A stretch of DNA of 64,000 bases from Zhongshania aquatica (GCF_027257955.1 NZ_JANZNQ010000013.1:43893-107892), one strand, 5' to 3'. Shown: positions 9,005 through 21,263, numbered from the stretch's first letter. Notes: a model not told the origin generated them from the letters alone. Numbers and translations are program-made.

Positions 9005-9832
9005 ATGAAACTACTCCTCATTGCCTTTGCCCTACTCTTCGTTTTAGCCTGCTCCACCGTAGGGTTTAATAAATCCGTAGACGTTCGCAAAATCGACAAT
9101 ATCGTTTTTAAGCAAATAGACACGACCGCCTTGGCCGGAGATATATATATTCCTGACATTGCGGGCCCCAAACCCGCAGTGATTGTGGTTCACGGCGGGG
9201 GCTGGACAAACCGCAGCGGAAAAATGGAAGGCATCAGCAAAAAACTCGCTCATAACGGCTTTGTGGTCTTCAACATTACCTACCGGCTCGCACCAGAAAG
9301 CAGGTACCCCGCGCAAGTGAACGATGTTTCCGACGCATTGGTGTGGCTATACAATCATGCCGATGAATACGAAATAGACCCAAGTAATATCAGCGGATGG
9401 GGCTATTCTGCTGGAGCACACTTAATATTGATGGCAGGTTTAGAACGAAAATCATCACCGCATTTACGCAGTATCGTTGCTGGGGGCACGCCCGCAGACC
9501 TCACCAGATGGCCCAACTCACCGCTGGTTTTAAAACTCATTGGTGAACCGATGGTTAAAGCCGAGGCGCAATGGAAAGACGCCTCTCCGGTCAATCATGT
9601 TAGCCCGAATTCACCGCCGGTATTTTTATACCACGGTCAATTTGACAAGCTAGTCGAACCGGAGCAAATGGCCTTAATGGCAAACGCCTTGAAAAAGGAA
9701 AACATTCCAGTGGAAACCTATACGGTTAATCTTCTTGGCCATATTCTGACTTATGCCATGGCCAGTGGAGCGGAGCGGAGCGGAATAGAATTTATTCGGA
9801 GCCATGAGGTGAGAGACGCAAAAATCCACTAG
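9005..9832 (+). CDS. Alpha/beta hydrolase, esterase/lipase type (probable lipoprotein)
   Basis: 275 residues with an N-terminal lipoprotein signal (VLACS). Core motifs are the oxyanion loop HGGGW (~residue 65), the nucleophile elbow GYSAG (Ser ~131) and the late HGQFDKLVEP and LGHIL segments that supply the acid and His. This is the hormone-sensitive-lipase/BD-FAE-like class, acting on short esters, probably in the periplasm. The natural substrate cannot be told. It stands alone, converging on the BLUF gene. The extreme C-terminus after HILTYA is charged and may be a tail. Start ATG follows a plausible but weak SD. Confidence 0.85.
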   Translation: MKLLLIAFALLFVLACSTVGFNKSVDVRKIDNIVFKQIDTTALAGDIYIPDIAGPKPAVIVVHGGGWTNRSGKMEGISKKLAHNGFVVFNITYRLAPESRYPAQVNDVSDALVWLYNHADEYEIDPSNISGWGYSAGAHLILMAGLERKSSPHLRSIVAGGTPADLTRWPNSPLVLKLIGEPMVKAEAQWKDASPVNHVSPNSPPVFLYHGQFDKLVEPEQMALMANALKKENIPVETYTVNLLGHILTYAMASGAERSGIEFIRSHEVRDAKIH

Positions 9833-9853
9833 ATGCTAGTACGGGCTTAGCGT

Positions 9854-9881
9854 GTGGGCTGAAGCGATTTGTAAAGCCCAC
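9854..9881. terminator. Stem-loop between convergent esterase and BLUF genes
   Basis: GTGGGCT and AGCCCAC form a 7-bp stem around a 14-base loop, placed between two convergent stops. There is no T-tract, so the call is modest. Confidence 0.4.
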
Positions 9882-9912
9882 TAACCAAATGCGACGCGAT
9901 CAATTTGTGCAC

Positions 9913-10332
9913 CTATACCGCCTTAACTAACTTCCGCATCTCAATCATTAGTCGATGACAACTCTCACCGGACATATGGTAGGGGATAAATTCGTCGGCA
10001 CCCGAAAACCTTCGATAAAGCAATCTAGTATCAGCTGTTTCTGGAAGATAACCCATTTCCCACCGTGGAAAATCACGCTCGACAATCTCCTTATATTCAA
10101 GAATCAACGGTGTGCCATGCCGATCATCGTTGAGTATTTTATGGTATATCTGATTAATAGAACTCCGCGATCCCTCTAGGCATTGCAGAAAATAATTCTG
10201 ATTAAAATACAGTAAACCAGATACTGATTTAGCTAAATTATTTCGCCTCGACGCCGTCAAAATATTCTCGACATCTTCCGGCTTAAAATTATCTGATGGG
10301 TGACTGGTATAAATCAATCGAGCCAAATACAT
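9913..10332 (-). CDS. Short BLUF-domain blue-light sensor
   Basis: 139 residues, almost entirely one BLUF domain that binds FAD non-covalently. The residues of the light-sensing hydrogen-bond network fall at PixD numbering: Tyr8 (RLIYTS), Asn32 (RRNN) and Gln50 (YFLQCLEG). The Trp of FPRWEMGY is also present. A C-terminal helical tail of ~40 residues could dimerise or meet a partner; no output domain is fused. It therefore must signal through another protein. It lies downstream of the efflux operon on the same strand with a 126-base gap, so co-transcription is uncertain. Confidence 0.9.
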   Translation of the reverse strand: MYLARLIYTSHPSDNFKPEDVENILTASRRNNLAKSVSGLLYFNQNYFLQCLEGSRSSINQIYHKILNDDRHGTPLILEYKEIVERDFPRWEMGYLPETADTRLLYRRFSGADEFIPYHMSGESCHRLMIEMRKLVKAV

Positions 10333-10458
10333 TGGGCGCGCCTCCGAAGCTAGATTCGTATATTACGAACTATGAAGACCTTATGGATGTCGCGGGATAT
10401 ACCTAGCTCCCACAGGTAGAACTACCTACACGTAATTTCCATTAAATGACCGCTCATA

Positions 10459-11892
10459 CTACTCGTTAGAATTATTGAGGTAACTCACCGACTGCACCAC
10501 TGGATCATTAATATCCCATGCTCCACCAATCACTGCGGCTAATTGCAACGACGCCTGCAAGCGATCTGCTGAAGTAGCCAGTCTGGTGCGACGCGCATTG
10601 AGGGTCTGGTTTTGCGCAGTAGCAACTTCTAGAAAACTCACCAAGCCGGATTTATAACGGTTATTAACGATGCGTTCATTCTCTTCGGCGAGCTTTAACA
10701 AAATATCCTGCTGTTCGGCTTTTTCTTTCAACAAGCTCAAGGTTGCCAGTGCATTTTCTACTTCAGCCAAACTGTCTAAAACGGTTTGCCGGTAAGCCGC
10801 CAGTTGCTCGTCATACTGCGCCACCGCGATGTCTTTGCTGGCCCGGCGTGCGCCGCCATCAAACAGGGTTTGCACTAAGGATGGCCCCACAGACCAAATC
10901 GCCTGCGGCGCATCGAACAAATCACTGAAGCGAGTTGCACTGGCGCCATAGCCTGCACTAATGCTAAAGCTAGGTAGCCATGCTGCTTGCGCCACCCCTA
11001 TTTGGGCGCTGGCGACGGCAAGTTGGCGTTCAGCAGACACCACATCGGGGCGTCTGGAAATCAGAGTTGAAGGCAGTGACGCAGGCAATAGCGGTAACTC
11101 AGGCAGTTGCTGAGCGGGGGCTAAGGAATAATTTACCGGGGCCTCGCCTAGCAATACGGCGATACTGTTTTCTTCTAGCGCACGCTGATTTTTTAAATCG
11201 ATAAGATCAGACTTTAGCGACTGGCGCTGAGTTTCTGCTTGAATAACATCTGAACGCGGCACAATACCCGCTTTGTACTGGTTCTTCGTTAGAGTTGATG
11301 AACGCTCATAAGCCACCATGGTTTGCTCGAGAATAGCGCGTTGCAAATCGTAAGATCGCAGACGAATATAGCTCTGCGCAACAGCGAGTTGAATACTTAA
11401 ACGTGCAGCAACAAGATTGGCAGCACTGCTTTGCATTCCCGCTTTACTAGACTCAATACTGCGGCGCACGCGGCCCCATAAATCCGGCGCCCAACTGGCG
11501 TTTAATCCGGCGGAATAGCTTTCTGTTACGCTGACATTATCGCCGCCACTGCGACTGGCACTCAAGGACGCATCTAATTGTGGACTGTAATCACCCCTCG
11601 CCAAACGCCACTGTCCCTGTGCAGCACGATAACGCGCTTCGGCCTGCGCCAGTGTTTGATTCGCCTGATCTGCCTTATGAATAAGAAAGTTTAATTCCGG
11701 GTCATTAAAGGCCGTCCACCAATCACCTTGGGCCGCCCAACTTTGCGGCGAAATAGTTTGCCAGCCGGCATCATATTTAAAAGTAGTGGGAACCATCGAT
11801 GCCGGCTGTTGATAATCTGGTCCAACCGCACACGCTGCCAAGCTCAAAAGCATGGAAAATGCTGTTAACTTTTTAATAGTTAATAAACTCAT
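10459..11892 (-). CDS. Outer-membrane efflux lipoprotein, NodT/OprM family
   Basis: 477 residues with a lipoprotein signal (LAACAVGPDYQQP, the usual NodT-family N-terminus). Two long repeats of coiled-coil alpha-hairpin follow, one around RRSIESSKAG to LRSYDLQRAILEQT and one near the C-terminus (DSLAEVENALATLSLLKEK). It would form the trimeric outer-membrane channel for the RND pump encoded just upstream; six bases separate it from the permease gene, consistent with a single operon. E. coli mdtABC relies on a TolC made elsewhere, so a dedicated channel here is a useful difference. Confidence 0.93.
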   Translation of the reverse strand: MSLLTIKKLTAFSMLLSLAACAVGPDYQQPASMVPTTFKYDAGWQTISPQSWAAQGDWWTAFNDPELNFLIHKADQANQTLAQAEARYRAAQGQWRLARGDYSPQLDASLSASRSGGDNVSVTESYSAGLNASWAPDLWGRVRRSIESSKAGMQSSAANLVAARLSIQLAVAQSYIRLRSYDLQRAILEQTMVAYERSSTLTKNQYKAGIVPRSDVIQAETQRQSLKSDLIDLKNQRALEENSIAVLLGEAPVNYSLAPAQQLPELPLLPASLPSTLISRRPDVVSAERQLAVASAQIGVAQAAWLPSFSISAGYGASATRFSDLFDAPQAIWSVGPSLVQTLFDGGARRASKDIAVAQYDEQLAAYRQTVLDSLAEVENALATLSLLKEKAEQQDILLKLAEENERIVNNRYKSGLVSFLEVATAQNQTLNARRTRLATSADRLQASLQLAAVIGGAWDINDPVVQSVSYLNNSNE

Positions 11893-11898
11893 AAATTG

Positions 11899-14800
11899 TC
11901 ATTCACTTTTTTCGGTAACGGCTGGCGCGAAGACTTGCTCAGCCGATTTGTCGCGCAACACGTATTGGCGCAAACGTTCTAAATAAAGATATATAATCGG
12001 CGTGGTGTACAGGGTTAAAAACTGGCTAACCGCCAAGCCACCAATAATCGTGATACCCAATGGGCGGCGTAATTCTGCACCCTCGCCAAACCCGATGGCC
12101 AAGGGCACCGCGCCAAGCAGACCAGCTAGATTGGTCATTAAAATAGCGCGCAAGCGCAAGCGCGCTGCCTGTCGAATGGCTTGCTCTGGCAGCAAACCAT
12201 CGCGGCGCTGCGCTTGCAGCGCGAAGTCGATCATTAAGATGGCATTTTTCATCACAATACCGATCAATAAAAACAGACCCAGCAAAGCAATTAAACTCAG
12301 GGGCGTTTCACTAATTTTTAAGGCGAGCAAGGCACCAATACCAGCGGATGGCAAGGTCGACAAAATGGTGAGCGGGTGCAATGTACTTTCGTACAGAACG
12401 CCAAGCACCAAATACACCGCCAGCAATACCCACAAAATTAACCAAGGCTGATTGAGATCGGCGCCGAAATCCGGCCTACCACCGTCGGCGGCAACGTGCA
12501 CCGCAGTCGGCAACATAATACGGTCAAGTACGGCGGCTATCGCCTCCTCTGCTTCAACTGCAGTCACACCGGGCGCCAAGGCGTAACCGATTCCCTCTGA
12601 GGCAAATTGCGCTTCATGGCGAATACGATCTTCGCCCATACCATAATCCCATGTCGCGAATGTCGACAGTGGCACGCTAGCGCCATCGCTGGTTAATACA
12701 TTTAACTGACTGAGGACCGCAGGCTGCGAGGTATAGCCCGGCGCCAATTCCATTACCACACGGTACTGGTTCATATCATCGTATAAGGTAGCGACCTGAC
12801 GTTGAGAAAAGGCATTATTTAGCATCGACGCGACAATACTCATATCTACGCCATACTGCTTGGCCAGCTCGCGATTGATATTTAAAGTCACCTGTCTGGC
12901 GTCTTCATTACCCACCGAATCAACATCAACCAACTCGGGTATGTCCTGCATTGCCTGCGACGCAATACGGCTCCACTTGCCCAGAGCATCTAGGGAATCT
13001 GAGCGCAGTAGTAACTCATAGTCACTGCGACTAAAGGGCGAACTCAGCCGAATATCTTGATCCACCATCATATACAGCATGGCGCCGGGCACCTTTGGCG
13101 CATTCGCCCGCAGCCGATCTACCACTTCCTGCGCAGACACACCGCGCTCAGATAACGGTTTTAAATTTAACGTGATTTGAGCATTGGTCAGTCCGCTACC
13201 GCCGCCACTGGTGCCGGTCACATCGGCAACGGCGGGGTCGGTTAAAATATACTGGCGAAAGGCCTCTATTTTTGGCTGCATCAGCTGAAAGGAAAAACCA
13301 TCATCGCCGCGCACAAAGCCACGCACCTGCCCTGTGTCTTGCTGGGGCAAGGTCGTTTTTGGCAGGGCGATATACAAATACACATTGCAGCCGATAACCG
13401 CCGCCAACACTAACATCACCACAATGCCGTGACGCAAGGCCCAATCTAAACTGCGGGCATAGCCATTTTTAAGAGAGTCAAACATCTCTTCGCTAAAGGC
13501 CGACATACGATGTTCTAAGCTGTTTGACCCGCTCGTATTTGCGGTCGCGCCTTTTTCGGTATCAAACCTCGGACGCAACCAGCGCGCGCATAAACTTGGT
13601 GTCAGGGTAAGAGATACCAGCAGAGAAATAAGCATGGCGGCAGCGAGGGTGATTGAGAATTCTCGAAACAAGCGCTCGACCACACCGCCCATAAATAATA
13701 TCGATACAAACACCACAACCAAGGCCAAGTTCATCGCCAGCAAAGTAAAGCCGACTTCCTTAGCGCCAACCAGTGAGGCTTGCAGCGGCGACAAGCCCGC
13801 CTCGATATGACGCTCAATATTTTCAAGCACCACAATCGCGTCATCGACCACCAAACCGCAGGCAACAACCAAGGCCATGAGCGATAAATTATTGAGTGAA
13901 AATCCGTAAAAATACATGGCCACAAACGCGCCAACAAGGGATACCGGAATGGCGATTGAAGGAATCAACGCCGTTCGGAAACTGCCCAAAAATAACCAGA
14001 CCACCAACATGACTAATACAACGGATATCAGCAAACTAAGCTGAGCTTCGCTAAGCGTGGCGCGAATACCCGGCGAGCGATCCATGATGACCGACAACTC
14101 ACTATCCGCAGGCATCAATGCGCGTAGGCGCGGTAATTCTTTATAAACGGCGTCAATAGTTTCAACAATATTGGCGCCACTCTGACGACTAATCATGAGA
14201 ATAACGGCGGGACGGTCGTTGTGAAAACCACTGCTATAACGGTTTTCTACCGACTCCGACACCTCTGCCACATCGCCCAAACGCACCACTGCGCCATTGT
14301 TGTGACGAATAATGAGTTCGCGATATTCACTGGCCTTACGCAGCGGATCACTGGTGCTCACTCGCCAGCGATAGTGACTGTCTTCGATCACGCCAAGAGG
14401 TCTTAGCGCATTTGCCTGACTAATGGCATTGCGCACTTCGTCTAAAGCAATTCCCCGGTGTAACAAGGCGCCGGGATCAAGTTGAACACGCACCGCAGGC
14501 AATGATGCGCCGCTCACGCCAACCTCACCCACGCCAACTATTTGCGCCAAGCGCTGGGAGAGAATGGTGGAGGATGCATCGTATAACTGGCTTGGCGATA
14601 GATTTGGTGAGCTCAGCGCCAAGCCCATAATGGGCGCCTGGGACGGATCTATTTTTTGAAATTCTGGATTACCCGGCATACCCGCAGGTAGCTCACCCCG
14701 CACAACATTAATAGCCGCTTGCACGTCACGGGCGGCGTCATCTAAGTTGCGATCTAAATCAAAGGTCAACACAACCTGAGTGGAACCCTGACTACTTGAA

Positions 14801-15045
14801 GACGAAATTGCGCTGATGCCACTAATACTGCCCAGCGCCCTTTCCAATGGCGTAGCCACGGTACTCGCCATACTCTCTGGACTTGCTCCCGGCAGACTGG
14901 CGGTCACGCTTATAACGGGGAAGTCGACCTGCGGTAGCGGCGCCACCGGCAATAGTCGCCACGCTAGTAAACCAACAAGTACCAGTGCCACCGACAATAA
15001 ACCCGTCGCGACCGGTCGATAAATAAACGGCCGGGAAAGGTTCAT
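11899..15045 (-). CDS. mdtC: RND efflux permease, MdtC-like subunit
   Basis: 1048 residues with the RND pattern: N-terminal TM ([16 protein letters not shown]), porter loops, central TM2-TM6 including [21 protein letters not shown] (TM4 proton-relay Asp pair) and a second half ending in TM12. It would exchange protons for drugs or bile-salt-like amphiphiles. Its start overlaps the stop of the upstream permease by four bases (ATGA), a sign of translational coupling and of the heteromeric MdtB2C pump type. MdtB versus MdtC identity is assigned by order and overall similarity. Confidence 0.9.
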   Translation of the reverse strand: MNLSRPFIYRPVATGLLSVALVLVGLLAWRLLPVAPLPQVDFPVISVTASLPGASPESMASTVATPLERALGSISGISAISSSSSQGSTQVVLTFDLDRNLDDAARDVQAAINVVRGELPAGMPGNPEFQKIDPSQAPIMGLALSSPNLSPSQLYDASSTILSQRLAQIVGVGEVGVSGASLPAVRVQLDPGALLHRGIALDEVRNAISQANALRPLGVIEDSHYRWRVSTSDPLRKASEYRELIIRHNNGAVVRLGDVAEVSESVENRYSSGFHNDRPAVILMISRQSGANIVETIDAVYKELPRLRALMPADSELSVIMDRSPGIRATLSEAQLSLLISVVLVMLVVWLFLGSFRTALIPSIAIPVSLVGAFVAMYFYGFSLNNLSLMALVVACGLVVDDAIVVLENIERHIEAGLSPLQASLVGAKEVGFTLLAMNLALVVVFVSILFMGGVVERLFREFSITLAAAMLISLLVSLTLTPSLCARWLRPRFDTEKGATANTSGSNSLEHRMSAFSEEMFDSLKNGYARSLDWALRHGIVVMLVLAAVIGCNVYLYIALPKTTLPQQDTGQVRGFVRGDDGFSFQLMQPKIEAFRQYILTDPAVADVTGTSGGGSGLTNAQITLNLKPLSERGVSAQEVVDRLRANAPKVPGAMLYMMVDQDIRLSSPFSRSDYELLLRSDSLDALGKWSRIASQAMQDIPELVDVDSVGNEDARQVTLNINRELAKQYGVDMSIVASMLNNAFSQRQVATLYDDMNQYRVVMELAPGYTSQPAVLSQLNVLTSDGASVPLSTFATWDYGMGEDRIRHEAQFASEGIGYALAPGVTAVEAEEAIAAVLDRIMLPTAVHVAADGGRPDFGADLNQPWLILWVLLAVYLVLGVLYESTLHPLTILSTLPSAGIGALLALKISETPLSLIALLGLFLLIGIVMKNAILMIDFALQAQRRDGLLPEQAIRQAARLRLRAILMTNLAGLLGAVPLAIGFGEGAELRRPLGITIIGGLAVSQFLTLYTTPIIYLYLERLRQYVLRDKSAEQVFAPAVTEKSE

Positions 15046-18000
15046 TCCTTAATACTCGATGTAGTAGCGTCATCACTGAGTTCGTGATCTGCGCTGGAAT
15101 ACTCCTTGCCACTAAAACGATCAAAAAATAAATACACCACCGGTGTGGTGAACAAGGTGAGTACCTGACTCACCATCAATCCACCGACCATGACCAAGCC
15201 CAAAGGCTGACGCAATTCGGCACCGGAACCGCCCGCCAACATCAGCGGCAAGGCGCCGAACAACGCTGCCAAGGTGGTCATTAAAATAGGACGGAATCGT
15301 AATAAGGCGGCGCGATGAATCGCTTCCCGTGGCGTCATGCCATGATTGCGCTGCGCGTCTAAGGCAAAGTCCACCATCATAATGCCATTTTTCTTTACCA
15401 AGCCGATCAGCAATACCACGCCAATGACCGCGATCATATCCAGGGAGCGTCCGGTGATAAGCAGCGCGAGTAAGGCACCAACGGTTGCCGACGGCAAGGT
15501 CGACAGAATAGTAATTGGGTGGATCGTGCTTTCATACAAAACGCCGAGTACCACGTACATGGTGGCCACCGCCGCCAACACCAACCAAAGAGTATTCGAG
15601 AGGGAGGCTCTAAACGCCTCCGCAGCGCCTTGGAACCGGCTTTCTATACCCAGTGGTAATCCAATCTCCAGCTCAGCCTTCTCTATCGCATTTACCGCGT
15701 CGCCCAAGGATGCGCCCTCGGCCAAATTAAAAGACAAAGTCGCTGCAGGAAATTGCCCCTGATGATTAATCAGCAAAGCTGCAGAACGCTGCTCAACCGT
15801 TGCCACACTGCTTAGTGGTGCAGGCACACCCGAAGCTGTTGGCACGTATAAATTTTTCAGGGCCGCTAAGCCACTGCTCTGCACCGGATCAACCTCTAAC
15901 ACCACCCGGTACTGATTCGACTGGGTAAACAAGGTGGCGATTTGGCGCTGGCCATAGGCGTTTTGTAGCGTGTCGGCGATCGACGACACACTCACACCAA
16001 GCCTAGCCGCCGCATCGCGATCGATATTAATATACGCCTCTTCGCCCTGTTGCTGCAGATCGCTCGCAACGTCGACCAGCTCTGTTCGCTGTTGCAAGGC
16101 CGCCATCAATTTAGGTACCCATTCGGCGAGCTCAGCAGTGCTCGCCGCAGTCAGGGTGAAACGATACTGGGTACGACTTACTTTATCTTCAATACTCAGT
16201 TCTTGTACCGGCTGAAACCACGCATCTATACCATCCACCTTTTCGGCGCGTTCGCGTAGGCGGGAAATTACGTCGAATACCGATTCGCTGCGCAAATGAT
16301 GGGCCGGTAAATTGATAAACATGCGACCGCTGTTCAAAGTGGTATTTGTGCCGTCAACACCAATAAATGACGACAGACTCGATACCCCCTCGTCTTCGAG
16401 CAACGCTGCCGCCAAGGCTTGTTGGCGACGCGACATAGCCGCAAAGGATGAGTTTTGCGGCGCCTCAGTGACTACCTGAATCACGCCGCTGTCTTGAACC
16501 GGAAAGAAATCTTTATCGACGGCAAAATACAACAGCACCGTGAGCGCAATCGTCGCCAACATCACCAACATTGCCGCTGGCTGTCTAGCCAAAACCCAGT
16601 CGAGCATGTCTCCGTAGCGAACGATAAATTTATCCATCGCGCCCTGCTCTTGATGATCTTGCGTTCCAGACGAGTCGCGCAACATACGGGCACACATCAT
16701 CGGCGTTAGCGTTAAAGAGACCAGCAAAGAAATTGCGATGGCTACCGCTAATGTCACCGCAAACTCATGGAACATCCGACCAACAACATCGGCCATAAAT
16801 AACAGGGGAATTAGCACAGCAATCAATGACAGTGTTAAGGAGATTAAGGTAAAGCCAATTTCCTTTGCGCCCTTTAGTGCTGCTGCCATCGGGCTGTCAC
16901 CGTTCTCGCGATGACGGGCAATATTTTCTAACATCACGATGGCGTCATCGACCACAAAGCCGGTAGCGATTGTCAGCGCCATAAGGCTTAAATTATTAAT
17001 CGAGAATTCCGCCAAATACATAAAGGCGAAGGTGCCAACTAAAGAAAGGGGTACGGCAATACTGGGAATAATGGTGGCGGGCACACTGCGTAAAAATGCA
17101 AAGGTGACCAAGACCACCAAACCTATGGCGAACAACAATTCCTTTTGCACGTCTTTAACCGAAGCGCGAATACTATCAGTTCGGTCCGTGAGCACATTTA
17201 CGTCAACCGCCGTGGGCATAGTGGCGGACAACTGCGGTAACAGCGCACGCACACGGTCTGCCACCTCAATCACATTGGCGCCGGGTTGCTTTTGAATATT
17301 CAGCAACACCGCCGCCTGACTATTCGCCCACGCCGCCAAAAAGCGATCTTCGGCACCGTTGCTGATTTTTGCCACATCGCCTAAACGCAGGGGCGCGCCA
17401 CCCTGATAAGCAATAATGAGTTTTTCATAATCTTCAACGGAGCGAATTTGATCGTTCGCATCGAGCAAAGTAGTGCGATTAGGGCCATCAAAACTGCCCT
17501 TGGGTTGGTTAACATTGGTCGCCGCGATAGCCGAGCGAATTTCATTTAGACTCAAACCATAAGCGGCAACCGCCGTTGGATTAACCTGTATACGCAGTGC
17601 TGGGCGCTGACCACCAGCCAAACTCACCAACCCCACACCCTGCAACTGCGCCAGCTTTTGCGCCATGCGGGTGTCAACTAAATCGTGCACTTCTGGCAGC
17701 GGCAAACTTTCTGAGCTTATCGCCAAAGTCATAATAGGCGCGTCGGCGGGATTTACTTTTCGATAAATGGGCGGCGTGGGCAAATCATTCGGCAGCAAAC
17801 TGTCCGCCGCATTCAAGGCGGCTTGCACTTCTTGTTCAGCCACACCCAAATCAACTTCCAGCGCAAACTGTAAGGTAATCACCGAAGCGCCACCGGAACT
17901 GGTGGACGCCATTTGTTTAAGGCCGGGAATTTGCCCCAACTGTCTTTCTAGTGGGGCGGTAATGGTGCGCGCGGTGACGTCTGGCCCCGCGCCGGGATGA

Positions 18001-18152
18001 AAGGTGTACACCTGAATAATTGGGTATTCCACCTGCGGCAGTGCCGACACCGGCAATAAACGCCACGCCAAAATACCTGCGGCCAATAGCGCGAGCATCA
18101 GCAGCGAGGTGGCGACCGGGCGTAAAATAAAAGGGCGCGAGATATTGTTCAT
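15042..18152 (-). CDS. mdtB: RND efflux permease, MdtB-like subunit
   Basis: 1036 residues, paralogous to the next gene. It has the N-terminal TM with [17 protein letters not shown], the porter domain with [20 protein letters not shown], and TM4 with [21 protein letters not shown] containing the proton-relay aspartates. The C-terminal half carries the matching second bundle. With the MdtC-like protein it should build a mixed trimer. Nine bases separate it from the periplasmic adaptor gene upstream. Confidence 0.9.
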   Translation of the reverse strand: MNNISRPFILRPVATSLLMLALLAAGILAWRLLPVSALPQVEYPIIQVYTFHPGAGPDVTARTITAPLERQLGQIPGLKQMASTSSGGASVITLQFALEVDLGVAEQEVQAALNAADSLLPNDLPTPPIYRKVNPADAPIMTLAISSESLPLPEVHDLVDTRMAQKLAQLQGVGLVSLAGGQRPALRIQVNPTAVAAYGLSLNEIRSAIAATNVNQPKGSFDGPNRTTLLDANDQIRSVEDYEKLIIAYQGGAPLRLGDVAKISNGAEDRFLAAWANSQAAVLLNIQKQPGANVIEVADRVRALLPQLSATMPTAVDVNVLTDRTDSIRASVKDVQKELLFAIGLVVLVTFAFLRSVPATIIPSIAVPLSLVGTFAFMYLAEFSINNLSLMALTIATGFVVDDAIVMLENIARHRENGDSPMAAALKGAKEIGFTLISLTLSLIAVLIPLLFMADVVGRMFHEFAVTLAVAIAISLLVSLTLTPMMCARMLRDSSGTQDHQEQGAMDKFIVRYGDMLDWVLARQPAAMLVMLATIALTVLLYFAVDKDFFPVQDSGVIQVVTEAPQNSSFAAMSRRQQALAAALLEDEGVSSLSSFIGVDGTNTTLNSGRMFINLPAHHLRSESVFDVISRLRERAEKVDGIDAWFQPVQELSIEDKVSRTQYRFTLTAASTAELAEWVPKLMAALQQRTELVDVASDLQQQGEEAYINIDRDAAARLGVSVSSIADTLQNAYGQRQIATLFTQSNQYRVVLEVDPVQSSGLAALKNLYVPTASGVPAPLSSVATVEQRSAALLINHQGQFPAATLSFNLAEGASLGDAVNAIEKAELEIGLPLGIESRFQGAAEAFRASLSNTLWLVLAAVATMYVVLGVLYESTIHPITILSTLPSATVGALLALLITGRSLDMIAVIGVVLLIGLVKKNGIMMVDFALDAQRNHGMTPREAIHRAALLRFRPILMTTLAALFGALPLMLAGGSGAELRQPLGLVMVGGLMVSQVLTLFTTPVVYLFFDRFSGKEYSSADHELSDDATTSSIKE

Positions 18153-18160
18153 TACTGCGC

Positions 18161-19465
18161 CTAGTTATGTGGTTTTGGCGGGGGCACTGGCGTGCCATCA
18201 CGATTCGGACGCGGCCCAATTGGCTTACCATCAGATCCTTTTGCGCCCTCGCGTGTGGGCATACCGTCAGGCTTTGGCAATCCCTCTGGCGGAAATCGTT
18301 TCTCCGCGACGGATGCGTCACCCTCAACAATGACTTCACGACCATCGCGAAGACGATCCAATCCCTCCAGCACCACCCGGTCACCAGTTTGCAAACCATC
18401 AGTTACCGCAACGCGATCACCATCAATAATGCCAGTGGTCACCTGACGAATGAAGGCCTTACTGTCTTCAACCACATAAACGTAGCTTCCCTGCGAGCCA
18501 TGCTGAACCGCATCGGCAGGCACCGTTAATACATCATCAATGCTATTTAAGCGCAGGCGAACGTTTACAAATTGATTGGGGAATAGTGCGTTATCTTGGT
18601 TTTCAAACTCAGCTTTTACTCGGAGCGTACCAGTGGTGGTGTCGATCTGATTGTCCAACGTAAGCAGCTTTCCGGTGGCGATCACCGATTGTTCATTGCG
18701 ATTTAAGGCTTCAACCCGCAAGACTTCACCGCTGTTAAACGCCTTCAGCAAAGCGGGCACCTCCACCTCGGACACGGTAAACAACACTGCTATCGGCTGG
18801 GTTTGAGTAATCGTCACTATGCCGTCGGTATCGTTGGCGGCAATTAAATTACCCGCATCAACCCGACGCAAACCTAAGCGACCGGAAATCGGCGCTTCAA
18901 TTCGTGTCCATGACAATTGCAGCCGCGCGTCATCAACTTGCGCCTGCTGACTTTTGTTGGCGCCCTTGAGTTCGCGAACCAATGCAGCCTGGCTATCGAG
19001 CTTCTGACGAGCAATCGAATCTTCGGCATACAGTCCCTGATACAAATCCAAATCCACTTCCGCATTGGCGAGCTGGGCTTGATTTTGTTGCAGCTGTCCC
19101 TGAGCCTGATCAAGCTGCGCGCGATAGGGTGCTGGGTCGATTTCTGCCAGTAGGTCTCCCTTGGCAACCTCTGCCCCTTCAGTAAATTTAATACTATTCA
19201 GCACACCGGCAACTCGGCTGCGGACAATAACCGTATTCAGCGGCGTGACTGTACCGATGGAGCGAAGCTGCACATCAAGACCGCCCTTCTCAACCGGAAC
19301 CACGCGCACCGACGTTGTTTGACCACCCCAACCCCGCCGCATCATGGGTTCTTGCGCTGGCGGCGTACGGCCAAGCAAATACCATATACCGACCACAAAC
19401 ATCAGCAATAAAACGACCCAGACTATAGCCTTCTGGGAACTACTCAAACGCGAGGAACTATTCAT
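18161..19465 (-). CDS. mdtA: RND periplasmic adaptor (membrane fusion protein), MdtA-like
   Basis: 434 residues: an N-terminal membrane anchor (~10-30), a lipoyl-like half ([20 protein letters not shown]), a helical hairpin rich in Gln/Leu ([21 protein letters not shown]), the second lipoyl half ([19 protein letters not shown]) and beta-barrel/membrane-proximal domains. The tail is Pro/Gly/Lys-rich. It links the inner-membrane pump to the outer channel. First gene of the operon; the 211-base upstream region should hold the promoter, though I see no clear regulator site there. Confidence 0.92.
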   Translation of the reverse strand: MNSSSRLSSSQKAIVWVVLLLMFVVGIWYLLGRTPPAQEPMMRRGWGGQTTSVRVVPVEKGGLDVQLRSIGTVTPLNTVIVRSRVAGVLNSIKFTEGAEVAKGDLLAEIDPAPYRAQLDQAQGQLQQNQAQLANAEVDLDLYQGLYAEDSIARQKLDSQAALVRELKGANKSQQAQVDDARLQLSWTRIEAPISGRLGLRRVDAGNLIAANDTDGIVTITQTQPIAVLFTVSEVEVPALLKAFNSGEVLRVEALNRNEQSVIATGKLLTLDNQIDTTTGTLRVKAEFENQDNALFPNQFVNVRLRLNSIDDVLTVPADAVQHGSQGSYVYVVEDSKAFIRQVTTGIIDGDRVAVTDGLQTGDRVVLEGLDRLRDGREVIVEGDASVAEKRFPPEGLPKPDGMPTREGAKGSDGKPIGPRPNRDGTPVPPPKPHN

Positions 19466-19676
19466 GTATCAAAAACCATTGCGAATACCACGGCGAGGAA
19501 TAAAACGAGCAACGCAGCGCAGTGAAAAATCAGTATGTATGTTTAAACACAGCTACGGGAAAAACCCCTCGCTGAAAGTGCAAAAATCTGGATAAGTATA
19601 CTCTCTAAACTAGCCGGGTTTATTTACGCAATGCCTAGGCAAACTGATGACAGAAAGCGAGGGCTCTACGCTACCC

Positions 19677-21263
19677 TCAATACACGTCTCGGCGATACAA
19701 ACCCGCATCGTTTAAGGCATCTACTTCACGGCTGCCCAGAACCCGTCGCAATTGCTGATCTACACCTGCGGCCATACCGTGGCGACTGCCACAAACGTAT
19801 ATTGCCGCCCCCGTCGCCACCCAGGCTTTTATCGCTTCAGAGTTCGCAGGTATTGCGTCTTGAACATAGGCCGACTGCCGCGAGCAACGGGAAAAGGTCA
19901 AATCCACTCGCTTCAAAAATCCCCTGCTTTGCCACGCGGATATTTCATCTCTAAAAATACGATCTGTATCTGGGCCGCGCTCGCCAAACAATAACCAGTT
20001 GCTGCGACTGCCCGCCAACTCCCGCGCTTGCAGATGGGCGCGCAGACCAGCGAAACCCGATCCGTTACCAATCAAAATCATGGGGATATTCGACGCCGGC
20101 GCATGAAACAAGGGATTGCTGCGCAGCCGCAACATGATCGTATCTGCAGTATTCAAGCCTGCCCCAAGCCAGTGAGACGCCACGCCGGGCACGCCATCCG
20201 TAGACTGCATTCTCACCAACAAATCTAAACTGCCACGTTCCGGCGTTGACGCAATGGAGTATTCACGCTTGCTCAGTCGCGGCAGATTATCAACCCAATT
20301 AGCGATAGCCTGAGGATCTTCGCTGCCGGGGCCGCGTAAATCAGCGGCGCGTAAGTCCCGACTACGCAACTCATCAATTAATTTACCGGCTTGGTTTTCA
20401 ACGCCTACGACAATATTCGCATCTAACTGGAACCGCGCCGCAAACGCCGCGCAACGCTCCACACTATTACGTGGAATGATTTCGGCAATATCACCCGCCC
20501 GCCAGAGCGGTACTGGTGCTTGCAAAATAGACAAGCCAGATTCTGGTGATGGGGTGAATGTTAAATGCACCAAGGGCTCGCCAAGGCTACCGGGATTTAC
20601 AATACGGCGGTGATCTAATTGCCATGCTTGAAATTCACCCAGCGAGTCAGTTTCGACAACAGGAATAGCGTCTGCCCCAAATTCACTTAACTGCTGATTC
20701 CATCGCTGCATTACTTCTGCGGGATTATGAGCAGAATGACTATCCAACTCTAGGGGCGCACATATAGGCACTGCGCCCAGTGCAGATAAGCCACTGTGCA
20801 GCTTGTGCCCAAAGGCACAAAAATGTTGGTAGGCACTGTCGCCTAAGGCAAGCACCGCAAATTTTAAATGCGAAAGCTGCACGGACTGATGATGTAAATA
20901 CGTTCTCGCGAAGCGAACACCATTGTCTGGCGGCTCCCCTTCGCCGTAGGTGCTGGCAATAAAAAACGCATGATCTGTTGTGGCTAACACCGCGTCATTC
21001 ACCCGATCTAAAGGTAGCATTCGCACCCGACCCGACGCCGCCAAAGCACTGGCACTCTGCTGCGCCAAGGATAAGGCAAAACCGCTCTGACTCGCATAAG
21101 CGACGAGCAGCGAAACACCAGAATCACGCTCATTGACCGAACTAGCGATGAATGTCGATTCACCGCTACTACGTCGTCGGCACTGCCAAAAGCAATACAC
21201 GCAGAACAGCGCGTATAGGCCCGTAACAGCAAAGACAAATACAGATCGCTCAATAGGCGTCAT
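19677..21263 (-). CDS. Membrane-anchored flavodoxin/ferredoxin-NADP reductase-like flavoprotein
   Basis: 528 residues. One N-terminal TM helix (~8-27), a flavodoxin domain (LLVAYASQSGFALSLAQQ, ASTYGEGEPPDNG, LALGDSAYQHFC), and a CysJ-type FAD/NADPH module with REYSIAS (FAD), GNGSGFAGLRAHL (NADP) and a final YVCGSR segment. It should take electrons from NADPH through FAD and FMN. As last gene of a TonB-ExbBD-PepSY operon behind a Fur box, it probably feeds electrons to the PepSY membrane protein for reducing ferric siderophores or similar. It lacks a hemoprotein partner domain, so it is not sulfite reductase itself. Confidence 0.87.
   Translation of the reverse strand: MTPIERSVFVFAVTGLYALFCVYCFWQCRRRSSGESTFIASSVNERDSGVSLLVAYASQSGFALSLAQQSASALAASGRVRMLPLDRVNDAVLATTDHAFFIASTYGEGEPPDNGVRFARTYLHHQSVQLSHLKFAVLALGDSAYQHFCAFGHKLHSGLSALGAVPICAPLELDSHSAHNPAEVMQRWNQQLSEFGADAIPVVETDSLGEFQAWQLDHRRIVNPGSLGEPLVHLTFTPSPESGLSILQAPVPLWRAGDIAEIIPRNSVERCAAFAARFQLDANIVVGVENQAGKLIDELRSRDLRAADLRGPGSEDPQAIANWVDNLPRLSKREYSIASTPERGSLDLLVRMQSTDGVPGVASHWLGAGLNTADTIMLRLRSNPLFHAPASNIPMILIGNGSGFAGLRAHLQARELAGSRSNWLLFGERGPDTDRIFRDEISAWQSRGFLKRVDLTFSRCSRQSAYVQDAIPANSEAIKAWVATGAAIYVCGSRHGMAAGVDQQLRRVLGSREVDALNDAGLYRRDVY

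Noticed and set aside
8716..9069. 117-residue open frame
   Set aside because: It overlaps the signal peptide of the esterase gene in another frame and has no RBS or family features.
12002..12451. Long open frame opposite the MdtC-like gene
   Set aside because: Antisense shadow of a long RND gene with high-codon-bias; composition is basic and unnatural.
15346..15762. Open frame opposite the MdtB-like gene
   Set aside because: Shadow of the RND coding strand; no RBS or motif.
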